Source: Phascolarctos cinereus (lineage: Eukaryota; Chordata; Mammalia; Diprotodontia; Phascolarctidae). Taken from it: a stretch of 64,000 nt of DNA. A model generated the notes under the pieces. It had not been told where the DNA came from, ran no database searches, and saw only the letters and a list, made by a program, of their open reading frames with translations. A program made the translations under genes and the position numbers. Positions 1 to 10,625 of the stretch are shown here, piece after piece. Numbering within the stretch: position 1 is the first letter of the stretch; every line of letters begins with the position of its first letter. The DNA is taken from the NCBI RefSeq assembly GCF_002099425.1, contig NW_018344275.1:558001-622000 (forward strand), in the 5' to 3' direction.

Positions 1-37
1 TTGCTGATGACCATATAGGAAGATACAGTCCCTAAAA

Positions 38-76
38 CATACACACACATACACACATACACACATACACACATTC
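38..76. repeat. (AC)n / ACACAT microsatellite
   Basis: Runs of acacac broken by 'at' about every ten bases, followed by an A-rich stretch to about 112. Simple sequence with no associated gene. Confidence 0.85.
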
Positions 77-112
77 TAAACAAACAAAAAAATAAAAAAT
101 AAAAAGGCAACC

Positions 113-1260
113 ACATGGGGAGAAACCATTGACATCTCATCAAATAGTATCCACCTTGGGTAGAACTATAGAGTAGGTCAAATTTATCTTCATTGCAGGA
201 AGCAAATGACTTCACAATTCTTCCTCTCACTTAATGGCATTTTCTTTACATCTTTAATGGTGCCACTTCTCTTTGTGGTTGCCTCATTTTCCTTCCTCTC
301 CTATATCTTCAGGAGGCATTGGGTTGTACATTATTGGAGATCTTTAAATGGGGACTGGTGGCCATGTTGCAGATGATGGGCTGCACTTGACTTTCCCTGC
401 GATTCCTTCTAAATCTGAGAATCTATAGCATTATTAAAGTTTTAAAATAAAATAATGTAACTTAAATTTCAGTATTCATTAAGAGATAGAGAAAGAACCC
501 TTTGAAATAATACATAGAGGCTGGTGTTTATATTTTTCCTCGGTAAAGTTGACCCTGAAGCAAAAAGAATGGCTTTACTTAATTGGAAAAATAATGTACC
601 TTCATCATTTGTGGGAAAATAAATAAATGAAGTTAAGAAATCAAGGTGGAGAAAGGCCATGATCTTTCTAGCTTTTTCAAGAGAGGAAAAACAAGGAGCA
701 AATTGTCAACATTGGATTGATAATCTTTGCGTATATTCCCTGCATGGTGCCTTTTGTTATGCCTCTAAATTAACGTCTTAAATGAAGTTATGACTGGACA
801 TTGGAGTCTGCCCATAACCAGGTATCTCTTGGTAAAGTATTAGGACCACTTGCACTCATAACTCTTACATAAACTTGGATAATCATCCTCAAAGGGGCAT
901 TTTTAGAAGTCGTTTACCTAGCTAAGAAGGAGAGAGACTTATGAAACTATTGCAACATTCCAGACAAGTAGTGATAAAGCCCTAACTAAGAGCAGTAGCA
1001 GTAGGAGTGAAGAAGAGATTAGTTACTGGGAGGATCCCTAGCTAGCTGAATCTCCAAGTGGCAGAGCAGATTCTGAGCCCCTATAAAAGTATATAGAAAA
1101 TATAGAAAGCATCCCAGGGCACATCAACGAATGAGAAGATTCTATCTCATCTTTCTTTGAGAACAGAGCTTCCTTGAATATAACCCCTTTTCCTTTGTAT
1201 TATGAAGTTTGCCAGGAGTTTGATTCCTGATGATGAGAGATACTGCTATATATTCATCCT
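113..1260. other. Low-copy DNA, no gene seen
   Basis: No repeat family was recognised and no open frame has coding character; the longest, about 60 codons antisense at 469-660, is unremarkable. No splice-flanked exon stood out. Confidence 0.5.
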
Positions 1261-1261
1261 G

Positions 1262-1500
1262 CCGGGGAATATAGTGCTGGAATAAAGAAGACCTAAGTTC
1301 AATCTTGCCCCAGAAATTTATGAGCTGTGACCCTGGACAAGTCAACTAACCCATCTGTCTCAGTTTCCTCATCTATACAATAGGGAGAATAATAGATCCT
1401 TCCTCCTGGGGTTGTGAGGATCAAATGAGATATTAGTTGTAAAGTGCTTTCCAAACATTAAAATGCTATATAAATGCTAGCTATTATTGTTGTTGTTGTT
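1262..1500 (+). repeat. CORE-SINE (MIR/Mar-type), sense
   Basis: The SINE landmarks appear in order: a 'gacctaagttcaa' box-B-like segment, 'gtgaccctggacaagtca', 'ctcagtttcctcatct', then the 3' part 'aaagtgctttccaaacatta' and 'aaatgctagctattatt'. It ends in a short (TTG)n run at about 1487-1500. It is diverged, so old. Confidence 0.75.
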
Positions 1501-2069
1501 ATAATTATTGTTATTTATACTACCACCAAGAGTACACTCTTCTCTGAACTATATATAACAGTGTTAGAATAGCAGATGAGCAGAGCTAGCACTGGAAGTA
1601 GGCAGCTTACTATGTAATCTGATGGGAGGGTCTCTAAGAAAGCCTTCTGCCTCTCAAAGTACCTTTTCTAAATTTCACCATTACAGATTTGTTTGAGGTT
1701 TTTTTTTCTTCAGTTTTTAAGAGCCCCTATTAAAATTAAACTATCACTGGGATAGGCAAAATCTTAATATCTTAAAATACACCAATACCATAGCTTCATA
1801 ACAGTACCATTCAATGAAGAGTGAGGTCCCCTGGGACTGAAGCTAAGGGGAGTCACTTTGGGAAGAAGTAGGGATGTCAGGAAGTGGAAAATGGGAAGCC
1901 AGAAAAAGATAAAAGGGCACTAAGAAAGGAGAATGAAGTATATTAAAGTCAAATTTTATCTGGTCACAATTTTGTCTAAGGTGAGCCCTCAATTTTAGTG
2001 TTGGCTTGATTGGCTCCAAGAGAGAACTAAAGAGAAGGGAAGGGAAGGGAAGAAGTCTTTTTTTCAACC
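1501..2069. other. Low-copy DNA, no gene seen
   Basis: Nothing recognisable apart from an AG-rich patch near 2030-2060. The antisense frame at 1843-2067 is low-complexity and not gene-like. Confidence 0.45.
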
Positions 2070-2275
2070 CTTCTTAATTCTAGTGCCTTCTATCTCTTAC
2101 TTATTTCTTATTTCTTTATATTCCCATTATCCTTGTTTGTACATGTTTGCTTGTCTCCCCCATTAGATTGTGAGCTTCTTGAGGGTAGGGGCTATCTTCT
2201 GCCTCTTTTTGTATACTCAGTACTGAGTACAGTACCTGGCATATAGGAGGTGTTTGATAAATGTTTATTGAACAA
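2070..2275 (+). repeat. L2 LINE 3' end, sense
   Basis: Shows the L2 tail: 'attgtgagcttcttgagggtaggggc', about 45 bases, then 'tacctggcatataggaggtg' and 'ataaatgtttattgaa'. Only the 3' UTR-proximal part survives. The family was never mobilised by L1 and predates the marsupial-placental split. Confidence 0.75.
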
Positions 2276-2379
2276 TTAACAAGAGAGAAGAAAGTTTCCC
2301 ATCTTTTCACTACTTCCCCAAAAGGTTCTGCGGGTGCCTTTATCTGCATTATTATCTCTAACTCAAAAGTGCTCATCCT

Positions 2380-2712
2380 CAGAACTTCAGCATGAAATGT
2401 ACCTCTTTCTCACTAAGAACCTCATGCCACTTCCTTCAGTCTCCCACTACTGTTTCATTCTTGGACCATCTCTACTCCACCAGAAATTAGAACTTTACTC
2501 CCAGCTCCCTCCTTTTCTGATATCTAGCCAAGAACCTGGCCACTACACCACTTCTTGTCACATAGGTATTCTCTTCCTCTTTCCATTACTCTTTTACATG
2601 TCCTTACTAGAATGTAAGTTCTTTGAGGGCAGGAAATACCTATTTAAATAGCACTCTAGCACTTAGTGCAGAGCCTGATACATTGTAACTGCTTAATAAA
2701 TGTTCTTTCTAT
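2380..2712 (+). repeat. L2 LINE 3' region, sense
   Basis: A second L2 copy with 'gaatgtaagttctttgaggg', 'gcacttagtgcagagcctg' and 'cttaataaatgttct' in the expected order. The forward 105-codon frame at 2334-2651 is a chance reading of this CT-rich repeat, not a gene. Confidence 0.7.
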
Positions 2713-2759
2713 CAATCAATCTATCATCCCACTTTGACATATCTTTGTAATTTGAAAAT

Positions 2760-3060
2760 ACATCAGGAGCAAACTAGCTTAGCAAATAGAGTAGTGGCCT
2801 TAGAGCCTGGAAGATCTGAGTCCAAGTCTTTCCTTTGACTTACAGTGTCTGTGTTACCACGAGCAAGTCATTTAACTTCTCAGTGCTCTTAATGCTCTGT
2901 AACTATAATTTGCAAAGAAGGTATCAGCCTGCATCAGTAAAGTTAGTTTCCCCATCAGGGCATACCCTATGGAAATGGAATCCTAAGTTCAGTCTATATC
3001 CTGACCCTTTTGAAAAGGCAGAGAACTGCCATAAACTCAATTTTCCATAGAATCAAAAAT
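2760..3060 (+). repeat. Marsupial CORE-SINE with alternative 3' tail, sense
   Basis: tRNA/core-like first half ('agagcctggaagatctgag', 'acgagcaagtcatttaactt') joined to a tail with 'aatttgcaaagaaggtatc' and 'agcctgcatcagtaaag'. The same tail recurs at 39850-39945, so it belongs to a dispersed family. I think this is a Ther-2/MIR3-like type but am not sure of the name. Confidence 0.6.
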
Positions 3061-3468
3061 GAATATGTCCTCGTATGGCTTTCCACCAGGAGGTTTTGTT
3101 GGTGCGTCTAAGAACCAGGGATATGATGGAGCTAGTATAAACTAAATTTCAGATTGAATGACCTGAAGCTAGGGTCAGTAAGGAGAACAAGGAAAGCATC
3201 AACTTTAATGTGTACCTGTTCTTTGGTCCCTGAAATCAGGATGAGATTTGTGCTTATGAGCATAATGGTTGCTTTTATCTGACTACTGCAAAAATTTTAC
3301 TTCAGAACTTGTAAAGAGACATGGGTCAGGAAAAGAAATGTATACGTAAGTACTTATGTTTTTTATCCATGTGATTTTTCTTCTGAATTTTGAAAAATTT
3401 CCTCTACAGAAAATTGAACACGCATTTATATTATATGCCTATTTAATTAACATAGCAATGTAATAACT
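3061..3468. other. Low-copy DNA, no gene seen
   Basis: No recognised repeat and no coding frame. Confidence 0.45.
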
Positions 3469-3482
3469 TCTAGCTTATTATT

Positions 3483-3840
3483 TTTAAATGGTATTTTCTG
3501 TTTTCTTAGTTACATGTAAAGACCAAGTCTAACATTCACTGTTTTAAAAATGTTGAGTTCCAAATTTTTCTCTCCCTCCCTCATCTGTCCCTTCCCTGCG
3601 ACAGTAGGAATTTGATATAGGTATACATGTTCCATCATGCAAAACATATTACCATATTGGTCATGTTGTAAAAGAAGACATAAACTTAAAGGGAAAAAAA
3701 ATGAAAAAAACCCACAAAAAGTGAAAAATAATATGCTTTGATCTGCATTCAGACTCCATTAGTTCTTTTTCTGGAGGTGGATAGCATTTCTCATTGTAAG
3801 TCCTTTGGAATTGTCTTTGATCATTATACTTCTAAGAATA
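3483..3840 (-). mobile_element. L1 LINE, 5'-truncated 3' end, antisense
   Basis: Read on the minus strand this is the last 358 bases of a marsupial-type L1. It contains the segment seen here as 'ctggaggtggatagcattt' and the 3' UTR reading 'gagttccaaatttttctct'. A 14-base TSD (tctagcttattatt) lies at 3469-3482 and 3841-3854, so both ends are defined. Only the 3' UTR is included, with no ORF. Confidence 0.85.
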
Positions 3841-3854
3841 TCTAGCTTATTATT

Positions 3855-4190
3855 ATTAATATGGCAAATCACAAAGGCTCAAGAAAGGAATAATTATATG
3901 ATTTCAATTAATTAATTTGGAATCATCTTAATACAAATCTCTACAAATCAAAGATCCAAGTAAACCAGACTAATTAAATTACTTTTTATGAGAGAAAATA
4001 GGCAGTGTTAAAGGAGATATAAACAAATCAACGAATGAATGAATGAATAAAGAATCTCTGAACTTCAGTGAGACTTGACTGTATATTACACTAGACAAGT
4101 ATGATAGCAATATAGGTGCATAGTTGTCTGGCTTTATGATATTCCCCAGCTTTACTACCTATCTACACAGGGACCCTATTAGCTTTCATG
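3855..4190. other. Low-copy AT-rich DNA
   Basis: Includes a short (AATG)n run near 4035-4050. No repeat or gene recognised. Confidence 0.45.
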
Positions 4191-4720
4191 TTCATTTTAA
4201 CTCCTTTGCCCATTATTCAAGAAGCCTTCTGTAACATAGTTTGCACCTGTTTACTGAACTTATTCTCCTCTGAACCTTTAGTTCCAATCATAATGGTCCC
4301 CTCATTGGTTCACTGTACATATCTTTCTCACTATTTTTTTCACATCTTCCCCATCTAGAATATCTCACCTTCACCCCTGCTAACCTCTTCCTGTATTGTT
4401 CATGCTTGAAGACTCTTTACCACAAAGTCTTCCCTGACTCCTCCAGGTCACATGGATCTTTTTAAATTCTAATGGTCCTTAAAGTCTATGACACATAATT
4501 AAGCACTTGATTATACAATATTGTAGATATAGATTATCAGATATCTTATATAAACTATCTTTAATAAATTCTTCTACATAAAAATTGTCTTCTCAGTTAG
4601 ACCGTTACCTATTGCAGGACAGGAAGGCTGATTTCTGTTCCTTATATTCCTAACCAGTCTGCAAGAGAGTGTCAGTTCCATAGCAGGCAGTCAATAACTC
4701 TTTGTTGATTCATTAAAGCA
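4191..4720 (+). repeat. L2 LINE 3' region, sense
   Basis: Older L2 copy. 'cttccctgactcctccaggtc' is the typical segment upstream of the L2 3' UTR, followed near the end by 'ggcaggcagtcaataactctttgttga' in diverged form. An AT-rich stretch at 4490-4590 may be a separate insertion. Confidence 0.6.
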
Positions 4721-5031
4721 TTCTGTGAAATTCTCAACCATAACAAAACCAAGTTATTTTAATTCTAAAAATGAATATATGATACGTGGTACTTGGAGGA
4801 AGTATGGGTATGGTGATGTGGTATGCACAACAAGGAGATGTTTCCTGGAGGTCAAGCTGCTGGGGGCTCAGGGAAGAAGAAAAACATAGCTGCAATCTCT
4901 GTAGAATACTTCCTCCTCATCTCCTATCATTATGGGAACAGCTACAAAGAAAATGGGGGTGGTAGAGGTAGGAGCTAAGTGTTGGCATTTACTCATATAG
5001 GTATTTAAGAGCATCAGGTGACAAGGATTTA

Positions 5032-5168
5032 GGGGACAGCTAGGCGGTGCAGTGGATAGAGCACCAGCCCTGAAGTCAGGAGGACCTGAGTTCAAATCCG
5101 GCCTCAGACCAAACACTTGACACTTACTAGCTGTGTGACCTTGGGCAAGTCACTTAACCCCAATTGCC

Positions 5169-5170
<2 letters not shown>
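5032..5170 (+). repeat. Marsupial tRNA-derived SINE (WSINE-like), sense
   Basis: Near-complete young SINE: the head 'cagctaggcggtgcagtgga' and 'gagttcaaatccggcctcag' are the tRNA-like A and B boxes, followed by 'tgtgtgaccttgggcaagtc' and 'acttaaccccaattgcc'. Its tail runs into the AAAG microsatellite. A 12-base direct repeat (aagagcatcagg) at 5007-5018 and 5429-5440 brackets SINE plus microsatellite and is the likely TSD. Oddly, 13 bases (5019-5031) lie between the left repeat and the SINE head. Confidence 0.9.
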
Positions 5171-5232
<62 letters not shown>

Positions 5233-5356
5233 AGGAAAGAAGGAAAGAAGGAAAGAAGGAAAGAAGGAAAGAAGGAAAGAAGGAAAGAAAGAAAGAAGGA
5301 AAGAAGGAAAGAAGGAAAGAAGGAAAGAAGGAAAGAAGGAAAGAAGGAAAGAAGGA

Positions 5357-5432
<76 letters not shown>
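5171..5432 (+). repeat. (AAAG)n with (GGAAAGAA)n core microsatellite
   Basis: 262 bases of pure AAAG at both ends with a central block of 8-base GGAAAGAA units. It lies inside the SINE's TSD, so it grew from the SINE's A-rich tail. The KERK/SFLF-rich open frames here are translated microsatellite. Confidence 0.95.
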
Positions 5433-5440
5433 GCATCAGG

Positions 5441-6384
5441 AAGTAGCTTCAGGGCTGTTCAGTCTACCAGTCTACAGCTGGTTGGTGCTTTGGGAGATTG
5501 GTCTGGGAACTGAAGGAAGCATGTAGAAAGAAGAAAAAGGAGTAATCATGCAGGGAGAGTGTTCTGGATGTTTGTTTCATTGTACAGTGAAGAAGTATGT
5601 GAATATGATTGCAAAGGTCATGCTTCTGTGGAGTGAATATGAGGTGTGGTCAGAGAGAGATGTTATACTGAGTGAGCATTCAAGAATGGCCTGAACTCAA
5701 TATAGGCAAGTATGGGGGAAAGGAAACATGAAAGTTCAGAGACAATGGAATTACAGTAGAAACTGTCCATGTCATTAGGACTATGATCCGTATCATACAG
5801 ACCTATATGAAATGAACGATGAAGAAAAGCCATAAGGCCATTCTGTTGGTGAATCTGAGTATTTGGCACACCTTCTAATTTGAAATTTGGAAGAGGAGTT
5901 CATTAACGTAGGATTTTAGTGGGAGAAGAATACTAGGCAACTGCAGGCACTATACATCACAATAAAAGTGTTTGGATTGTGATTAATGAATAGTTGTTAT
6001 TGTCTCAGCACACATTTTGAGTGACATATCAAGAGGTGTCCTAGACGACACATTTCTGGGACTAATATCTTTTGTATAAGGCTTCATTTAGAAAAAGTAG
6101 GGAGGGAAATAGAAGAGACTAGCTGTCCTCATGTATGGGTCCTTTCTTGGCTCTAAGGAAAGTATTATATTCATGGAAGTACCTTTCTCTTTACTCCATC
6201 TCTCTATTTCTCCATCTCTTTCACTTTGAAAGCAAGTCCTAATGCCGAATGACATCTGAGTACTGTCCTGCATGGGGCCCTAGTATATAACTTTCAGAAC
6301 TCATGTCTTCCCTGTCCCAAAGCCTTCTGGAACATATAATCCACTAGGGAAAAATATACTCATCCCCCAAACATAGGTCTGTAC
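5441..6384. other. Low-copy DNA, no gene seen
   Basis: No recognised repeat. The antisense frames of 60-68 codons at 5663-5869 and 6088-6273 have no family resemblance I can name. Confidence 0.45.
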
Positions 6385-6646
6385 CAGAGTGCACTGGTAA
6401 GTGTTTAACAATCTGCTCTCAAAACAAACAAACAAACAAACAAACGAACACATAGACACCCACATAATACGCTTTTAAGTTTAATCTTGAAATTATTTTC
6501 TCCATCACTTTCTTAAATTTAGAGTCAACAAAATAAATCAAGACCTGATTCGTAACCTTTGCCAATTTTTAAACTGTAAATGCTCACACAGAAAATTTAA
6601 TAGAAAACTCTCTCTAGCAGTATGAGCTATCTCAAGCACACTCCTG
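6385..6646 (+). mobile_element. hAT-type non-autonomous DNA transposon (MER58/Charlie7-like?), copy A
   Basis: Begins 'cagagtgcactggtaagtgt' and ends '...caagcacactcctg', which are imperfect inverted termini. It shares the internal block 'ttttctccatcactttctta' with 43399-43651, so the two are copies of one family. An (AAAC)n run at 6421-6446 expanded inside it. No transposase. The family name is from memory. Confidence 0.6.
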
Positions 6647-7294
6647 GATTTGTTATATAAAAAGCACACAATTTCAAATACTGCATAATTAAAAGCTTTT
6701 TAAAAATAAAACACAAACATGTAATCATGAGTTAAGTATTACGAATTTTAATTATCTGTAATATTATTGAACATTTATTAAGCAAGGTTTTGTGTTCCTT
6801 AAGATATCTTAAGCATTCATAATCAGTTCCTTATCTTTCAATTACCGATTGATGATTATTTATTGGACTCTAAATGTTTTTCTTTTATTTTGGCAGATTC
6901 CTTTGAAGTTAGGTAATTATACCCACTGTTTTGCAATGGTAACAAAGACTATTAGAGGACAAGCAAACACAGCAGATCTCAGCTGCTCCACCCAACCATG
7001 CCCTAGATTTCTGTGATATTACTGCAAAGTCATATCCTGAGAATTCTGAAGCAACTTGCTTTACTTCTTTCTTGCATCAAAAACAGAAATAAATGAGTTT
7101 CCTTTCTGAAGGGCATGCTAAGTAGTTAAGGATTTCAAATTATTTTTTGGACAGCTCAATACCTCACAATGTTTAATCTTCAGTGGTGATCAATGCCACA
7201 TATACTGAACCAGTGGATCAGGTTCTAATAAAAATAGATCCCAATAAATTAATGCACCTAGTATTTCTAGGCTAAAAGTGATTTGATGACTGAA
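6647..7294. other. AT-rich low-copy DNA
   Basis: No repeat or coding frame. 6720-6930 is rich in homeodomain-like motifs (TAATTA, TTATTG, ATTGATGATTA), which is weak evidence of function on its own. Confidence 0.4.
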
Positions 7295-7545
7295 GAATAA
7301 AGCCAGGTAATGATAGATAGCATTTGCATAGCACTTAAAGTTTTACAAAGTACTTTGCATATGGTATCTCATTCAATACTCATAATAATCCTGGGATGTA
7401 TATCCTATAGTCATCTCTATTTTGCAGAAGGGAAAACTGAAGTTGAGAGAACTTTCACAGTGTAACACAGATAGTAAAAGTCTATGGCAGTATTTGAACT
7501 CAGTTCTTTTTAGTTCAAAGTCCAGCACACTCTTCACTCCCAACT
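7295..7545 (-). repeat. CORE-SINE (MIR/Mar-type), antisense
   Basis: Plus-strand reading shows the reverse of the SINE: 'tagcatttgcatagcactta', 'tttacaaagtactttgca', a 'gggaaaactgaagttgagag' core and 'tatttgaactcagttctt'. Nearly full length and moderately diverged. Confidence 0.75.
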
Positions 7546-8220
7546 GAAATATAGAGTGAAATTTTTATTGATTAATGTGGTCATTATGCTTATGTCACCA
7601 TGGGGCATTTTTTTATCTTTAATGTTCTGAAGTGATTAATTCTATTAATACAAATGAACATAAGCTGTTCATGAAACTTACCATCTATTGTCCAGTACAC
7701 ATAAAAATCACATTTAAGTAGGTAGACAATATTTTATTATCTTAATTATTATTCAGTGGTAACCAGTAAGATTAACCATTCAGACATACAAATGAATTGA
7801 TCATGCTGCCATCTGTTCACAACTTCCTTCCTTCCACAAATATTTATTGAGTGCCTGTTCTCTTTAATATCATGTGTTGTGTTGCAGTTAATATCCTGTG
7901 CTATGTTGGTTAGAATATTTACAGTAATAATGAATCCAAAATCAGGGATTATTTTTTTTTCTGTCATGGATAAGCTACTTCTACTGTTTTCCTTCATAGC
8001 TTGGCCACTCATTTCAAGAAGTGTGAGACTGAAGACAAACACAGTGGGTATGATTCCAAAATATTTGTTTCTACCCCCAACTTCCTTCCTGAACGCCAGT
8101 TTTCAGGCTCCATTTACTTTTCTACAACTCCCCACGGACATCTTGCCTTCATCTCAAATCCTCACTAAAATTCTGTCTGTCCATTTCTGTCACTTGAAAG
8201 TCCATGTGCCCAATGATATC
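7546..8220. other. Low-copy DNA, no gene seen
   Basis: Contains a short 'caaatatttattgagtgcc' L2-tail-like scrap near 7837-7860. The overlapping sense and antisense frames (97 and 121 codons) at 7749-8244 lack recognisable domains and run into a repeat; I do not call a gene. Confidence 0.45.
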
Positions 8221-8345
8221 AATCAATTATCAAGCATTTATTAAGCACCTACCATATGCCAGACACTGTACTGGCTCTTGGGGATACAAACACAAATAAT
8301 TAAATAATCACACCCGGCAAGAGACTTAGATTCTAATGGGGGAAT
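8221..8345 (-). repeat. L2/CR1-clade LINE tail, antisense
   Basis: 'caagcatttattaagcacct', 'atatgccagacactgtactg' and 'gattctaatgggggaa' are the reversed 3' end of this old LINE group. Similar fragments occur at 16775-17345 and 24115-24235. Confidence 0.6.
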
Positions 8346-9125
8346 TTATATTACATATGTGCATTGTCCTGAAGGAATCATCTCCAAAAGAGAGAAATCT
8401 TCTCCAAAATCTCTTCCTATTTGTTGGCTTTTCTGTTTTAAATTAGGCATTTCAAAAAGCATTCAATATAATTCAACAAATATCATTTATTAGGTGTATA
8501 AAGCACCATGGTATTTCTGTCAATACTTCCCATCGTCATTTCCTAAGATACAAATCAAGATTTTGAACTTTCTCATTAGCTCCTGGTCAGCAGTAGGGAT
8601 TTTAATAATTTCATTCTTAACAGCCACATCAACACTTACCTCTTTAGAGATTCTGGAATATACCACCATTTCAAATAGTTTTAATAACACAATTATCACT
8701 TCATTATCCCCATAGAATATTGGCAGTATATGAATTACATAATATAGTTTCAGTAGTTTCTTTATCACCATCACTGGATACTTCAACAATCAACAGTCAT
8801 CAATAAAGTCAAATCCTATCACCAAATACCAGTTTTCTAATAACTGCAACTTAAAAAACCCAATACACAATGGCAGTTTTACAAAGTCACTTTAGCAATA
8901 CACAATAACTTTTATGACATTTGTCACACCATAGCAAAATAATTATAGATTGGCCTGATTTTTAAGATCTCTCTCATCTTTAAGTGTTTCAAGTTAAATT
9001 ATATATTTTTTCTTTCTTTTTTCTGTCAAGGTGATAAAGCATTGGAATAGGGTATTGAGGAAAGCTGGGTACTTTCTATCCCTTGAAATTTTCTCCATCT
9101 TAAAGAAATAGGAGGAAAAAACCCA
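8346..9125. other. AT-rich low-copy DNA
   Basis: No recognised repeat. The 73- and 89-codon frames at 8494-8789 are mutually antisense and AT-driven. Confidence 0.45.
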
Positions 9126-10063
9126 GTAACATTAGAATCAAATTACCTGGGTGTGAAACTGAGTGACTTTGGGTGAATCATTCAAATTTTTGAAACAGTT
9201 TCTTCACTATGCCCAATTGACCCAGCAATATCACTACTAGGTCTGTATCCCAAACAGATCAAAGAATAATTAAAAGGACCTCTATATACAAAAATATTTA
9301 TAGTACCTCTTTTTGTGTAGCAAAGAATTGGAAATTGAGGGGATGCCCATCAATTGAGGAATGGCTGAACAAATTGTGGTACATGATTGTAATGGAATAC
9401 TCTTGTACTATGAGAAATGATGATCAAGATACTCTTAAAAACACCTGGAAAGACTTACATAAACTGATACAAAGTAGAGTGAGCAGAACCAAGACAACAT
9501 TGTACGCAGCAACAATATCACAATGACGATCAATTGTGAATGAGTTATTCTCAGCAATACAATGATCCCAGACAATTCTGAAGGATTTAGGATGAAAAAT
9601 GCTATTCACCTCCAGAGAAAGAACTGAAGAAGTCTGAATGAAGATCAAAGCATATTTTTTAAAAACTTTATTTTTTCTCAATTTGTTTGGTTTGGTTTTT
9701 CTTTTCTTTTCTTTTCTTTTCTTTTTTTTTGGTCTGTGTTTTCCTTCACAACATATAGAAATAGGTTTTGCATGCCCATGCACACATGCATAACTTGTAT
9801 CAGATGACTTACTTTCTGAATGAAGGAGGAGGGCAAGGAAGAAGAGAATTTAGATCTCAATTAAAAAAAACCCAAATATTAAAAGTTGTTTTTACAAGTA
9901 ATTGGAAAAATTAAAACAATTTAAAAAAAAGTTTCCTCATTCATAATATGAGAACAACAATCCCAATTCTATCCACTTCACAGGGTTGATGGGAGGAACA
10001 AATGAGTTAATGGATGCTTTTTATAATCACGTGTTATATATGTGTGAATGAAAATGATTACTG
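9126..10063 (+). repeat. MIR-type SINE split by an L1
   Basis: The first part (9126-9206) carries 'gagtgactttgggtgaatca' and the second part (9930-10063) resumes with 'gtttcctcattcataatatg' and 'cttcacagggttgatgg'. The L1 at 9207-9929 interrupts it exactly in the 'agtttcctca' segment, which was duplicated on insertion. Confidence 0.75.
9207..9929 (+). mobile_element. L1 LINE, 5'-truncated (end of ORF2 plus 3' UTR)
   Basis: Begins in the ORF2 C-terminal coding region ('gacccagcaatatcactact'). It continues through the frame at 9335-9526, whose 'MEYSCTMRNDDQDTLKNTWKDLH' region matches the L1 ORF2 C-terminus, then a 3' UTR with a (TTTTC)n run at 9698-9730 and an A-rich tail. The TSD is agttt(c/t)ttca-type at 9197-9206 and 9930-9939 with one mismatch. 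It cannot move by itself. Confidence 0.85.
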
Positions 10064-10338
10064 TTGCTAAATAAAATGCACTTATCTATTTGTCCTAGGT
10101 GGTTTGGATAGTCATTTATCTGAAAGTGGATAGCTATGATCAAGGTGTCCTGGAGCCAACTCACACTAGTTTGCAAAAGTGTGTATGCACACTTTTTTTT
10201 TCTGGAGATCACAGTTGTGAAACTTTTACCAGCACAACCCTGCACTGCCCTGTAAACATCACTTGAACGCAATAGCATACAGTAGAAGTTATAGGGAATA
10301 GAAGTCATCACATATGGAGTGCCTGGTGGCAGACCATA
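10064..10338. other. Low-copy DNA
   Basis: No repeat or gene recognised. The 114-codon antisense frame at 10027-10371 overlaps two repeats and has no domain I know. Confidence 0.4.
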
Positions 10339-10625
10339 GGCCAACAACAACAGCTGATGTTTATATAGCACTTAAAGATTTGCAAAGTGCCATATCCACA
10401 TTTTCTCACTTGAGTCTCATAACACCCCTTGTTGCAATCCCTTCCTCACAACGACACTGTGAGGTGAGTACAGCAAGCACCATCATTTGCACCGTTTAGA
10501 TGTGCAAACTGAGATTTGAAATGAGCAAAGCAACTTTACTGAGCTCATGGAATTAACAATGATATTGTATCTCAGAACCTTATCTTCTCACTCCAAGACA
10601 GGGCTTCTTCCGCCATACCACATCA
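10339..10625 (-). repeat. CORE-SINE (MIR/Mar-type), antisense
   Basis: 'gatgtttatatagcactta', 'agatttgcaaagtgccat', 'actgtgaggtgagtac' and 'gtgcaaactgagatttgaa' are in reversed SINE order, ending near 'gggcttcttccgccatacca'. Diverged. Confidence 0.75.

Noticed and set aside
5032-5170. tRNA gene suggested by A- and B-box-like sequence
   Set aside because: The boxes belong to a tRNA-derived SINE: dispersed copies, SINE core and tail, and no cloverleaf 3' half.
5104-5526. Long lysine/glutamate- and serine/phenylalanine-rich open frames (109-120 codons) on both strands
   Set aside because: They are translations of the AAAG/GGAAAGAA microsatellite.
7749-8244. 97- and 121-codon frames, one on each strand
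   Set aside because: They overlap, run into an antisense LINE tail and show no recognisable motif.
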